A stretch of DNA of 64,000 nt from Perkinsus olseni. Its lineage: Eukaryota > Perkinsozoa > Perkinsida > Perkinsidae. Shown one piece after another: positions 11,309 through 20,900 of this stretch. The position numbers were made by a program, and so were the translations under genes. Each line of letters opens with the position of its first letter. Position 1 is the stretch's first letter. Below the pieces are notes generated by a model. It was not told the origin of the DNA. It saw only the letters and a program-made list of their open reading frames with translations, and made no database searches. The stretch spans positions 62,001 through 126,000 of the forward strand of contig JABANP010000063.1 in NCBI GenBank assembly GCA_013115135.1, read 5' to 3'.

Positions 11309-11814
11309 AGCTCTCTGCAGATATCTTGGACGCTCCTGTTGTGCAAGCAATTATCCACCGGTGGCTATTCGTGTCAAATAGTCACCAATCAGAACTGGGA
11401 CCGCTTGGAGGCTCTTCGGGACGGCCAGGTTGACGAGAGCCTCGCTCAGTGGTGGTTCACCACCGGGCGGAAATTGAGAGTAGGTGGGAGGGCTCTCGGT
11501 TGGGCTTTGTGGTACCGCATTCCGCATCCGTCAGATTGCGTACACTGTCGTTGACGGGTTGTTCCGCCCCCATGCTAAGCCGGCGGACACACCCCGAGGG
11601 GAGCCGGAAGAGGGGACACGGTATTGCAGTTCATCGTGGATGGACACCTGAAAGCTTGCCGGGAAATGCAGCATCGGATTCAACGTTGGTAGTCGAGTAG
11701 CGGCAGTCTCAATCGAGCAGGCCGCGGTGAAGTGAATGTTGTTATAACGAAAATGCCGTGCGTTGGCGAATTGTGTTTTTGGCGAGTTGATCGTTATGCT
11801 ATTGCTTGGAGGAG
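11309..11814. other. Unassigned region before the acyltransferase
   Basis: Plus-strand fragments such as IAYTVVDGLFRPHAKPADTP near 11530 may be a further exon of the preceding gene. The minus strand is also open at 11531-11821. I cannot choose between them. Confidence 0.3.
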
Positions 11815-12804
11815 ATGCCATTCAGTGTTTCGCTTTTTTCTCACACCAAGATGTCTAACGATTATAATAAGATACTCCGCAATGGTGCTCCTTTCATCAG
11901 AACAGCGATGTCCCACAAGTACACTATGAGGTCGATCATTCTCGGCGTAGTTCTTGTCCCCGTACGGATGGTACTACTCTTGTCAAGCCTGGTCATCGCC
12001 TTCCCCATCTTCTGTTTCCTCTCTCATTTCGGTTTTGATATGGCAACTGAGCTCCTTGTGAGGACCTGGAGTCTTTATGCTCTTGTGGTGTGCTTTGGAA
12101 TCGTCCCCAGAGTCGTGAATTTTGATTTAATGAAACACTATAACAAGCAATCTTTCGTGATAGTGTCGAACCACGTCAGTTGTATGGAAATACTAATTTT
12201 ACTTTTCCTTTTTTATCCTACATTCGTCGGGAAGAAGTCCCTTGAAGATACCCCAGTGGTCGGTAGAGTTATGAAATCGATGCACTGTATTTTTGTTGAT
12301 CGACTAGCGATCAAAGGTCATCAGCAATCCACTACCGACGCTATCCACAAATACATCTCGGCCCCTGGCAAGGGAGGTCCCGTGCTTCTTTTTCCAGAAG
12401 GCACTACTACTAACGGGCTCGGGCTGATACCATTTCGCAGCGGAGCATTTTGCCAGAACGTTCCAGTCCTGCCAGTGGCGATAACGTATCCTATGTACCG
12501 CCCAGGGGTGACATTTGATCCCCATTGGACTGCCATCAAGGCCGTGCCCTATGCTGTTGGTCTCATGGCTCAGCCATACACTACTATGAGAATTCAAATA
12601 CTACACCCGGAGAGTCGCCGCGAGGGAGAAAGCCCCAGAGGTTTCGCCGATCGAGTTCGAAAAATGATGGCCCAGTCCTTGCATGAGAGGCTCGTTGCTG
12701 GTACGTTTCCCGACAAGGTGGCTGTTGAAGGCGCTATCCGCCGCGGTGATATCCCCATGAAGGTCGTCAACGAGTTCGCCCTACGGCAGTGGAAGGAGAT
12801 GTGA
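11815..12804 (+). CDS. Lysophospholipid acyltransferase (PlsC/LPCAT-LPEAT type)
   Basis: Transfers an acyl chain from acyl-CoA to a lysophospholipid or glycerol phosphate at a membrane, probably the ER. It is a single exon of about 318-330 residues. Start candidates are ATG 11815 and ATG 11851; the second gives MSNDYNKILRNGAPF. An N-terminal hydrophobic segment (MVLLLSSLVIAFPIFCFL) is followed by acyltransferase motif I as NHVSCMEIL, where the usual H-x4-D Asp is Glu, then motif II near FVDRLAIKG, motif III as FPEGTTTNG and motif IV as VPVLPVAITYP. FPEGTTTNG with the following IPFRSGAF is the pattern of LPCAT1/2 and plant LPEAT rather than bacterial PlsC. No EF-hands follow, unlike animal LPCAT1/2. 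Confidence 0.93.
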   Translation: MPFSVSLFSHTKMSNDYNKILRNGAPFIRTAMSHKYTMRSIILGVVLVPVRMVLLLSSLVIAFPIFCFLSHFGFDMATELLVRTWSLYALVVCFGIVPRVVNFDLMKHYNKQSFVIVSNHVSCMEILILLFLFYPTFVGKKSLEDTPVVGRVMKSMHCIFVDRLAIKGHQQSTTDAIHKYISAPGKGGPVLLFPEGTTTNGLGLIPFRSGAFCQNVPVLPVAITYPMYRPGVTFDPHWTAIKAVPYAVGLMAQPYTTMRIQILHPESRREGESPRGFADRVRKMMAQSLHERLVAGTFPDKVAVEGAIRRGDIPMKVVNEFALRQWKEM

Positions 12805-13156
12805 TAGCAGTCCAGTGAATGATTTCGTGCATACATCTGTTGTTGCGTTGAGCTTGTCATGAACTGTATGGGTAGAAACTATCAACTCGACACGCAACTA
12901 TATTCATTGTGAGCCTGTACAACTTGACTACCGATATACCATCACCCTCAAGGTGAGGAGCAGTCACTGATAACTATGCTCGATAATGTTACAGGGTTAT
13001 TGTAAAATCGTAGGTAGACCGTAAAAGTAGGAGTGCTATGCTTGGCAATGACGGTGACCCGTGCAATTTTCACGTTCAATGGACGCCAGCCGAAACTGGT
13101 CGGTCAGAATGACTCTTCGGAGACGACAGAAGACCTGGGTGTGTGTCCTGCCTGAT
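12805..13156. other. Intergenic spacer between convergent genes
   Basis: Holds the 3' flanks of the acyltransferase (+) and the FCP1-like gene (-). Nothing else is seen. Confidence 0.5.
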
Positions 13157-13940
13157 TCAGGAGGCACCATTCATGTTTGACACGATTGCCGTAAGCTGGG
13201 GCAACAAATCATCAAGGAGAAAATGGTCTTCATCGGGGACGTAAATACCTAATGACCAATGCGAAACACACAACACTCTGACAGCGCTACCATTGAGGAT
13301 GTCCGCTATGTGATCTCTCATGAAAGTGTAGGGAGGAACAGTCGGGAAACAGCAGACGTCGGTATTAACCTCAGTCCATATACCGCAACCACTATCATCA
13401 ACTATGACCACCTGACGGCGAATGCCAGATCGGATTATTCCCTTCCTATCAAGGTTCGATAGGTCGCTGAATTACCTTCTCGTATCCTGTGGGGAGCACT
13501 CCCGCAGATTTACTGGTACCAATGCCGAGCTCTTGGCTGCTGTATATTCGCCCATCGAACAAGCACCCATCCGGGTCCAATTTCCGAGCCACGAAATGCA
13601 CATAATCCGGGCTGCTGAAGGCGGGCCAGCAGTCAGTAAGATTTATCGTCTCAACACGAGACGAACGCAATCGCCCGCTCACCTCGCTGCGCTGAATATG
13701 GCCATGTCCGCTATCTCGCGTGACTGCGACAGAAGCTCTCGAACACCCGGCCGCAGCTTCACATACCTGTACAAGGTCACTGACTTATCGGAAGACTTTC
13801 GCGAAGGGAGAGGCTCACACAAGGTCCCAGGCGCTGTCTTCCCCTCGGTAAAGCAGGACTTCTCTTTCTCCAGTTAACGAGTTGACGTAAACATTGGGAT
13901 CCAGGGGCGGAGGGACGGACGAAAACGGCATTGACGACGC
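13157..13940 (-). CDS. FCP1/SCP-like HAD phosphatase domain protein, 5' end not resolved
   Basis: The family dephosphorylates Ser in proteins such as the RNA polymerase II CTD. Exons by phase: from 13940 (PPPLDPNVYVNSLTGE, ending LV), a second exon (YVKLRPGVRELL, DMAIFSAA), a third (SPDYVHFVARKLDPDG, FDGRIYSSQE), a fourth starting VVIVDDSGCGIW, and a last (GIYVPDEDHFLLDDLLPQL) with a stop at 13157. These match the FCP1 homology order: YVxxRPG, FSA (motif II Ser/Thr region), PDYxxFVARKLDPDG, and VIVDDS (motif III acidic pair). The N-terminal DxDx(T/V) nucleophile motif, expected just before PPPLDPN, is not visible in any frame I could splice. Either an exon was missed or the protein is catalytically dead. 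Confidence 0.8.
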
Positions 13941-14204
13941 TGAAAAGACGATCACTAGCGAGCAAACGCTCAGAGCACAGGACTTCCATGAGGCTGAGAC
14001 GCTACCACTGAACACAATGAAGCCCGCGCCGTCTTACTCCGGTACAAGGCGCCAGTAGTCGAGCTTGCAGAATGAATTCCGCCAAAATTGTTATTCCCAT
14101 AGCAAGTATTACTGCCGGTCGTCGGACGAGCGCTCATAGAACGATGGAAAGAACCTTGGCATCGAGAGCGAGTTGCGAAGTAGCATGATTCCGAGCGGGA
14201 TTCG

Positions 14205-14606
14205 ATGAATAGGAGGCCCGTAGTGGACTACCGCGACTCAGGCTGGACTGCTGTCCTCCTCTCCTTAAGCTTTCCTCAGCTACAACCACTCCATGGCGGC
14301 TTGACGATACTAACGTCTGGTCCAGGTCGAAGACAAACAGTGCAGAGCGATTTCCGAGCCTCTGTTACGGAATCAAAGTCATTAGTGCCTGAGGGACAGT
14401 TAGAAGTATTGTCTTCGTCGGACGTGGCCTCAACGATCAAACGCCCCGCAAAATTACATCTTGAAGGCTCTCTACACGAGAAAGTAGAATGGCAAAGAGT
14501 CATGTACACGCATCACGACTCGGAGGATGCCCAAACCGTTCTCCGAAAAATTGCCAAGTACCACAACTTGCAAACGGCCTCTCTGATTCAAACTCTAAGC
14601 TGCTGA
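14205..14606 (+). CDS. Hypothetical protein
   Basis: ATG at 14205 opens 133 codons (MNRRPVVDYRDSGWTAV). The C-terminal part (EDAQTVLRKIAKYHNLQTAS) has a faint resemblance to a LysM-type repeat, not enough to name it. The 3' end overlaps a minus-strand open frame. Coding is plausible but weakly supported. Confidence 0.28.
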   Translation: MNRRPVVDYRDSGWTAVLLSLSFPQLQPLHGGLTILTSGPGRRQTVQSDFRASVTESKSLVPEGQLEVLSSSDVASTIKRPAKLHLEGSLHEKVEWQRVMYTHHDSEDAQTVLRKIAKYHNLQTASLIQTLSC

Positions 14607-14900
14607 GACACTCCTGGCGTGAGCCTCGCGTCCGTCCAACCTATTACCCGCACTAGTGGCATTGGTGCCCACGCTGCCGACATCATCGTTCTGAGATTGC
14701 TCCGAGCCGGACGACGATGTTCTCCGATTGTTAGTAGTAGGCAGGAGCCACTTCGATAGGAGCCCGTCTCTCTTCTCTCCATCATGTCTCCTATCATCCT
14801 CATCATCGCCACCGTCCCTTCCTCCGAACCCGCTACCATTGCCACCCCTTGATAGCATCAGAAAAATATGGTGAAAAACTACTCCCAGCGAGCTAACCAA
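14595..14900 (-). CDS. Possible Gly/Asp-rich C-terminal exon
   Basis: The frame reads ILVSSLGVVFHHIFLML (a possible membrane segment), then GGRDGGDDEDDRRHDG and a Ser/Asn/Gly-rich tail to a stop at 14595. There is no ATG at its beginning, so it must be spliced to an upstream exon, possibly within 14909-15263, where the minus strand carries further hydrophobic stretches. That conflicts with the signal-peptide ORF on the plus strand there. Low certainty. Confidence 0.25.
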   Translation of the reverse strand: MVSSLGVVFHHIFLMLSRGGNGSGFGGRDGGDDEDDRRHDGEKRDGLLSKWLLPTTNNRRTSSSGSEQSQNDDVGSVGTNATSAGNRLDGREAHARSVSAA

Positions 14901-15195
14901 TATGTAGCCTAGTTTTTACGGAGAACGGAGACGGCAACAATTGAGCGATTCTCTCCCGCCGGTGGATGAAACTGTGTTACACTCGGCATCCCGAAATAAC
15001 AACGAGAACACTGCAACGACGCTATGATAAGGTTGAGAAGGTAAGCCGGAGTTGTCAATAATAACAAGGATGATATCTCAACGAGCCAGCAGCACTGTAA
15101 TACTACAAAACAGCGCCGCATTAGCAACCACTGAGTACTGACGCGGACCAGAGCAACCGTGCCACCCTGAAGATAAATACCCAAAAAAGAAGACA

Positions 15196-15613
15196 ATGAA
15201 CAGAGGAGGTGCCGTTATGCTGCTTCTACTTCTTTTCGCAACAAACGGCTCCACTGCTGTCACTACGTCTCATACTCATCAAAGGTTAGGGGATGGCACA
15301 AGAGAGCATGCTCTGACGGCGAGATTAGAACAACTTCCCTCCACACCATCGTGGGTCTTAGTACATAACCTCCATAACGGGAGGAAGATCTCGCCCTTAT
15401 AACCATTGACGAGGTGCTACGAGCTTGATGTACTACGCTAAGATGTGCGGCGTAGTCTTCGTCCTCAACACCACGTATTAGGCAATTTCCAAAATCGAAT
15501 CTACCCCACAAGTAGTTGTCAACTATGATGAACAGCAGACCGATGAAATTCTAGGACTGTCTACAGTTCTAATAACATCAACGACCACGCCGACGACCTC
15601 AGAACAGTACTAA
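15196..15613 (+). CDS. Possible small secreted protein
   Basis: ATG at 15196 gives MNRGGAVMLLLLLFATNG, a textbook signal peptide with a likely cleavage before VTTSHTHQ, followed by a GTTAGG donor. Downstream plus-strand fragments MYYAKMCGVVFVLNTTY (15430) and IESTPQVVVNYDEQQ (15497), ending in a Thr-rich tail (ITSTTTPTTSEQY) with a stop at 15613, could be later exons. A TAG between these two fragments and unresolved joins keep confidence low. Confidence 0.3.
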
Positions 15614-16090
15614 AATGGACAGCGATCGGCTCCTTCGAGTCCTATTAGTTACAAAATTTTACATTTAGCCTTCTAATACTGGTTGCAGTATTTATACGCC
15701 GGGGAGCTAAAATGATTATAAGATTGATAAATACATAATGATGATCATTAACAGTACCATCAACCGGGTTCCCAACCCCTCATAACAATCGATAGCATTA
15801 GTGCTGTCGGCTTTATGAAACGGTGCAGCCTGATCACCATTGCCGTGCGGCTTACTTCATATCTACGGTGGGGCATCAGTATCGTTGCTCTCCTACAGGT
15901 AAGAACTTCGCAAGAGAAAAATAAATCACCCATCTATCATGGTATCAATGATGATTATCAGACAATACCAAAGACGTAGGGTGTCATCAAGACTCCGTCA
16001 CTTCCTCATTACATCTTCTCAACAAAAGGCGATCCCTCTGGTTCCACTCCAGGAGCCTCGGCCAAGACCCTCAGGCTACCACCGATGGCT
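15614..16090. other. Intergenic spacer
   Basis: AT-rich in its first half. No gene or repeat is supported. Confidence 0.45.
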
Positions 16091-17196
16091 TCAGCGTTTA
16101 GCAGCAGCTCCGGCAGTATCAGAACTCCACTGGCGGGTAGCAGTATCCCCCGAGATGGTAGCTAATAGGTTAGTGAAAACTTCTTCATCAAGATCGTGTA
16201 GTCCACTACTATCATCAGCAGCCCCAGTAGCACCTTCAACTGCGACTGCCTTGCCTTCCTCGGTGTCCGACGTAGCTAGGAGTAGTAACGGGTTGTTGTG
16301 GCTGCTGCTGTTGCTGCGAAAATACGTTGGTCGGAGGCGTGACGGCGACATAGGGCGTTTCCGGAACGGCTTGGGCCGAGGCAATCTGTAATAGATGGGC
16401 GAGCACAGTGTTGCTCATCTCCACCTGTCTTCGAAGCTCCTCGTTTTTAGCCGCCAGCGCATTGAGCGTTGATCTATGGACGCTACCTCGAGAATGGGAC
16501 CGATCTGGGCGGGCGGCCCTCGCCGCGATGCCTCCCGAGGTAGCGCCACCACCAGTCGTAGTACCAGCAATTGTCGGAGAAAACCTCGCCGGAGGCGTAG
16601 GAAGCAGAGATGGGCTTGGTAGAATACCAGGACTGGCATACTCAACACCATCGTTGCCAGTCTGGGCCATCATATTATGCACCGTCAACAAAGCACGTTG
16701 CTCTCCCAGGACCTTTTCATGCTCGATTTCAACCCGAGCTGTATCCATGTCGGAAGCCTCGCCCGGCTGCCTCAGTTCCTCTACAGAGTGTGCGTAAGTA
16801 CAGTCAGGATCGCTACAATTAGGCTTAGCACATAGCTTGGTCCTGGCGAGATTGGGCTTCTTAAAGAGCTCACTATCATAATGAGCAAAGGTACAGTTGG
16901 TGCCATAGTGGCAACGTCCCTTGAGGAAAGTGCTTGCAAACGCGTGTTTTACGTAGTTTCCTGCGGATATTGGAATCTCCGTCGCCAGTAGGTGGACCAG
17001 AATATGGCGAGGACGGCACCATAGGGGACACGGAAGACCATTCAGGCAGTTCCGATAGGGCAGCACTCGGCGGCTGAGGGGACAGAATCTCCCAAGCACT
17101 AGTGTCGAAGCTGGAAGGGTCCGTAGCCTGCGGGATCTCCATTGGAGCCAATCCCGCAGCGGCTGCGAGCCGGTTGCTCGTTTTCTTCTTCATCAT
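16091..17196 (-). CDS. Tandem CCCH zinc-finger RNA-binding protein
   Basis: Starts at ATG 17196 (MMKKKTSNRLAAAAGLAP). After a Pro/Ser-rich N-terminus comes finger 1, CKHF-LKGRCHYGTNCTFAH (C-x7-C-x5-C-x3-H), then CAKPNCSDPDCTYAH, a second CCCH finger of shorter spacing. A helical segment (AALAAKNEELRRQVEMSNT-like, near 16440) and a Gln-rich stretch follow. Such proteins bind AU-rich or other single-stranded RNA and control mRNA decay or translation. Finger 1 is split between two frames at about 16921-16930, where one extra base interrupts KHF/LKGRC. Near the C-terminus a second frame change (about 16250-16300) can be explained by an intron. The last exon ends DTATRQWSSDTAGAAAKR with a stop at 16091. 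Confidence 0.83.
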
Positions 17197-17414
17197 GATG
17201 ATAACAGTAGAATAGAATCCGCACTAATAAAAGCTACCAAAAACCATCCCCGTCATCGGCGGTGCCTCGCTACCAGAATCAATCGACCCACCGTACTACT
17301 GAAATCCCACCTACACCACGTCATGTATTAATGGCACTGTCATTTGTCGCGACTCGGCGCCTAGAACGCGTGACAACTGTAGTGTGACGCCGAACAGGCC
17401 CGCCTGTTGCAGTG

Positions 17415-17432
17415 AAAAAGCGCGCGCCCGAA
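17415..17432 (-). promoter_or_regulatory. Second copy of the 18-nt GC-rich motif
   Basis: Identical over 18 nt to 8903-8920 and in the same orientation relative to the downstream minus-strand gene (CCCH protein, ATG 17196). Confidence 0.35.
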
Positions 17433-17488
17433 TAACTGCCTATGAAACATGACGCTTGTTGTTGTAACGGCGCAGAGATAGAGTTCAG

Positions 17489-17507
17489 CGGATAAACGAG
17501 TAGTTTA
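17489..17507. repeat. 7-bp hairpin
   Basis: GATAAAC, a 5-nt loop, then GTTTATC. It lies in the spacer between the CCCH gene and the next minus-strand ORF, 45 nt from the larger hairpin at 17552-17583. Confidence 0.45.
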
Positions 17508-17551
17508 TCTAGGTTAAAACCGGCGCGGAGTTATGCCGTGTTATATTGTGC

Positions 17552-17583
17552 GCACAGCGGGACACCTAGTGTCCCGACTGTGC
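17552..17583. repeat. Strong 14-bp hairpin with a single bulge
   Basis: GCACAGCGGGACAC (17552-17565), loop CTA, GTGTCCCG (17569-17576), bulged A, CTGTGC (17578-17583). It lies 17 nt beyond the stop of the minus-strand ORF at 17600-17938, so it would be in its 3' UTR. It may be a terminator-like or processing structure, a structured RNA or a foldback relic. Confidence 0.65.
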
Positions 17584-17599
17584 CTCCCACGCTAGCAAG

Positions 17600-17938
17600 C
17601 TAGTACGCCGACTTCCGGCTTGAGTTATCAGGTGCTTGATAACGGCTCGGAAGTCGAGCGTCGTCCTCTTGACGCTCTCTTCTTTTTTTAACCGAGGTCT
17701 TCGAGAGGCAACTTGTGCCTGCCGATCCGCGATTACCACTTGCAGCATCGCCTTCGGCCTCGGCACAGTTTGCCTTCGCGTTACCCTCGCTACCGTCGTG
17801 AGGTCCTGTCGACCTTTCTGACGCTAGCGCGGTACCGCGCCTTGCCCCATCTCGGAGACCAGAGGTTTTATTTTCGGGTAGCTGCCGGAAGCATCCGATC
17901 CCGCGGGCGGTGATTTTAGGGGGCGCGCGTAAGCTCAA
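17600..17938 (-). CDS. Possible basic/Ser-rich hypothetical protein, 5' end not resolved
   Basis: An open frame of about 112 codons ending in SSRKSAY at 17600. It contains SVKKRRERQEDDARLPSR, a possible nuclear-localisation signal, and an Asn/Ala/Gly-rich middle. No ATG begins the frame, so an upstream exon (perhaps 17960-18120) is needed. There is no domain. Confidence 0.33.
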   Translation of the reverse strand: MSLRAPPKITARGIGCFRQLPENKTSGLRDGARRGTALASERSTGPHDGSEGNAKANCAEAEGDAASGNRGSAGTSCLSKTSVKKRRERQEDDARLPSRYQAPDNSSRKSAY

Positions 17939-18120
17939 GCCCTGCTGTCACGGTACAGGAGGATCGGCGTGAGCCAAACTATCACGCAGAGATTACGCAC
18001 GCACAAGGAGACTTGTGCGCGGCACAATACAGCCGTGAGTTGCAGTGGCTGTGATAAAGCCGGATGCGAGCTCGACCCAGCCCTTTGCTCCCTGGATGTG
18101 GAAATAGGATAGTCTGGCAA

Positions 18121-18434
18121 GACTCAGATTTCGTGCGAGTCTGAGTTGACCGAATGAAGGATCTCGAGATACAGAGTCAAGAGATCTAGCAAACCGTGTC
18201 GCTTTCCCAAGAAAATTCTAAATCCGTTCACCAGAGAATCTGGCACCCCTCACTGAGCTAACGCTGATGCACTGAGGAAACGATGTTAAATGCTACATAC
18301 GTAGATCAACTATTTGGGACAGTATTTTTCGTCAAGAACAAGAACCTGAGCGCAAAAGCACTGCGAGTGGCGAGCATCACGATCGAAGTTGACACGACGC
18401 GATCTCTCTGAGCGAGGCAAGACGATTATCATGG
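18121..18434. other. Intergenic spacer
   Basis: The 3' flank of the OTU gene. Nothing further is recognised. Confidence 0.45.
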
Positions 18435-19132
18435 CTAGCAACCGACGTTGTAGTGTTTCCGGCCGTCGAATAGAATGTGGCAAGTGATGGGTTCCTCTGC
18501 ATCACGCTTGTCATTATCTGAAGACAACGAGGGGGTTGAACTCGGTACGAGCAAAGGCCTGAGGGCTCACTTCGTCTCGGGGGCACATCTCTCGTGACCG
18601 GTGGGGCATGGAATTTATAGCACAATACATATTTACCAGTCTGACTCTTCGGTGCATCCTCATGTTGCCATACGTAGACGTCGCAATTATATACCCTGTC
18701 AAGAAAGAACATGAGCATCGGTACCGGAACAGAGATAGGCCCCGCGGTACATTGACGTCGCCACCAACTCGATCTCTCCGCCCCAGGTGTTGTCCCGGAG
18801 GAGGTTGTTACAGTAGCTGAAGCGAAGCCGAGCTCATGAGACGAATATTAGAGTGTTCGTACTGCTCGAGGGTTCGTGAATTGGACTCCGCTCTGATCCA
18901 TTCTTCAAGCGTAAGGCCGTTGAGCTGAGGGAAATTGCGTCCTATCCCTGGAGCCCCCGAGCGCCGCCGCGGAGCTCACCTTCACAGTGGATGCATTGTG
19001 TCTGAGGAAGCCTGATAGTTGCCGACGTATAACATGCTGGGGCTTGTTGAGCCAGTACCCCAACGCGTGGAAGAGACAGGAGCCGTCCGGAGGCTGACGG
19101 ATCTGAACCATGCAGCGACCGCTTCGACACAT
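18435..19132 (-). CDS. OTU-family cysteine protease (deubiquitinase)
   Basis: Cleaves ubiquitin or ubiquitin-like conjugates. Start at ATG 19132 (MCRSGRCMVQIRQPP) or ATG 19111. The catalytic loop is PPDGSCLFHALGYW, with Asp and Cys in the OTU pattern D-G-x-C. The intron after HNASTVK is followed by LNGLTLEEWIRAES. A 46-nt intron (donor GTACGA) joins RTLE to HYCNNLLRDNTWGGEIEL, the conserved WGGExEL segment. The next exon reads VYNCDVYVWQHEDAP, and the last ends HILFDGRKHYNVGC with the catalytic His in HYN and a stop at 18435. All catalytic motifs are intact. About 170 residues, essentially one OTU domain. Confidence 0.85.
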
Positions 19133-19317
19133 AAGCAGCAGATGATGACTTACCACCCGGCACACCTTCTCGGACAACGTCGAACGCCCAATCTCAAACC
19201 TGAGCATTCAACTCTTCGCTCCAACAGCGTTATCCGGATGGTGATTGAATGATAATTTCTCACGGCATACCGTCGAGAACTTGGACAAAAATTTTGCCAC
19301 AAAATACACCATCCCTA

Positions 19318-20608
19318 CTACGATGTCTTCCGTTTCAAAGCTCTCCTGACTTTCCGATCAGAAGGTATCCATTCCCCACCCTCATCATCAACATCATCGC
19401 CATCGCCCTTTGTTGCTTCATTGGGTGCCGTATCATTCACTTGAGAAGTTTGCTCGTTAGCACTCGATGAGACATCCGCTGCGGCACTAGCGGCGCTGCC
19501 CGCGCCCGCCTCGGCTTCCTTGTGGAGGGCTTCTAACTGCGCTTCCTGCGAAACAAAACAAGCTCTGCTAACTACACTGCAACTCGGAAAGAGACCTCGA
19601 AGACCACCGTCAGACAACGTGAGTCTTCTTCTTGTGAATCTTGGGCGCGGCACGGTTACTCGCTAGCCATTTGCCACCAACATGCTTCCTCTCATAGCTT
19701 CGCTTCCGCGGCCCGTTAGTCTCCGCTCAGCCAAGTTCCAGTAATTTCCGCATACATCCTCCCGAACAACGTGAATCATTCTCATGCATTTCTGACTCTC
19801 CGCGGTATCCGTTAATGAAGCGCGGTGATGCTCGCTACATGATAAAACGACGACCTCCAGTCTGGGGACCCCAGAGGGAGCCCCTATCCCAAGGATCCGC
19901 ACTCCGACACCCTTCCCTAATACCAGCTCCGGCCGTCTAGCTATCTTCTGTCGCTGCTGCTCCGTGAGGGCCTTGCCGTTCTCCGAGGCTTCTACCAGTT
20001 TTGCGATGTCGTGGAGCTTCTTCTTAATACTACGGATCTTCACTCGACGCGTTTGGCCGGGTGTGGGTTCATCTGTGCGGAATAGTTCCAATTCAAGAAC
20101 CGACTCAGATACGGTGGGAGAACCTAGTTTTCTCACTCACCTGCTGACTCGTTCTCCATCGAAGTCGAGGTCTTCTCAGATTCAACCCCATTGGGCTGCA
20201 GCCCGTGAGCCTCCTCCGGTCCTACACTCTGCGGTTCATTTGATAAGCAGCTCTCGGCCTCTGAAGCACCATGTAGCGACACTCGGTACCCCCTCTGTTC
20301 CCGACCTGCATGCTGCAGCGCTTCTATTTGGTCCAACAGATCCTGTTCTCGAGCGAGCTTGGCCCTGATGGCACGGAAAAGCCGATTGCCGGCGGGAAGT
20401 TTGAAACCAGTAAAATATGGAAATGCATGTGGCACAAGCGTGTCCAGCCGATTGAGCATTGTATCAAAGGCGGCCGACCCTACCTCTGAGAATCGGTCAG
20501 AAGTTCCTCCCGGAGTTCGCCGCTCTCTATCTTGTTACGCATGGACCTCACCTCCCGAAGCTTTTTATTCAGATTCCGCAATGACGCGGTGGCCTTAGGG
20601 ACGGACAT
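19318..20608 (-). CDS. Helical protein with two PYM/eIF2A-like repeats
   Basis: Start ATG 20608 (MSVPKATASLRNLNKKLREV). A 100-odd-nt intron joins LTDSQR to AKLAREQDLLDQIEALQ. A second, similar module follows: KIRSIKKKLHDIAKLVEAS, LTEQQRQKIARRPEL, then after an intron EAQLEALHKEAEAG. The pattern KKLxxI-x(n)-Gxx(L)-xxxQxxKhxRxxEL resembles the C-terminal helix of PYM/WIBG and eIF2A, which contacts the small ribosomal subunit. Two copies in one protein are unusual. A Ser/Asn/Asp-rich region and a basic tail (IPSDRKVRRALKRKTS) end it at 19318. A role at the ribosome or exon-junction complex is an inference. Confidence 0.55.
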
Positions 20609-20900
20609 TGTGATCTTGGTCGAGTCAAACGAACAGACCGAATTGAATGGAATCCGTCTATCTCAGCGTTCGACCAGTGGATGGAGCTGGCCAGAGCCTC
20701 AGGGGCCTCGCTAAGAGTGCGGCAGTGCATTTGGCCAGCTAGATTCTTAATTGCGAAGTGTCCCAACCCGAACTACTACAACACAAAAGCAGAATCAATG
20801 ATAACCATCATCATCAACAGCATGCTCACTGACCGCCTGCATTCGACTCACTCGGTGCAGCGGCCTGCCCACTGATCGCTTCCAGCTGAGAGAAGTCTCA

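Noticed and set aside
18790..18880. Apparent plus-one frameshift in the OTU protease
   Set aside because: A 46-nt intron with donor GTACGA and acceptor CTTCAG gives a conserved, in-phase join (RTLE-HYCNNLL).
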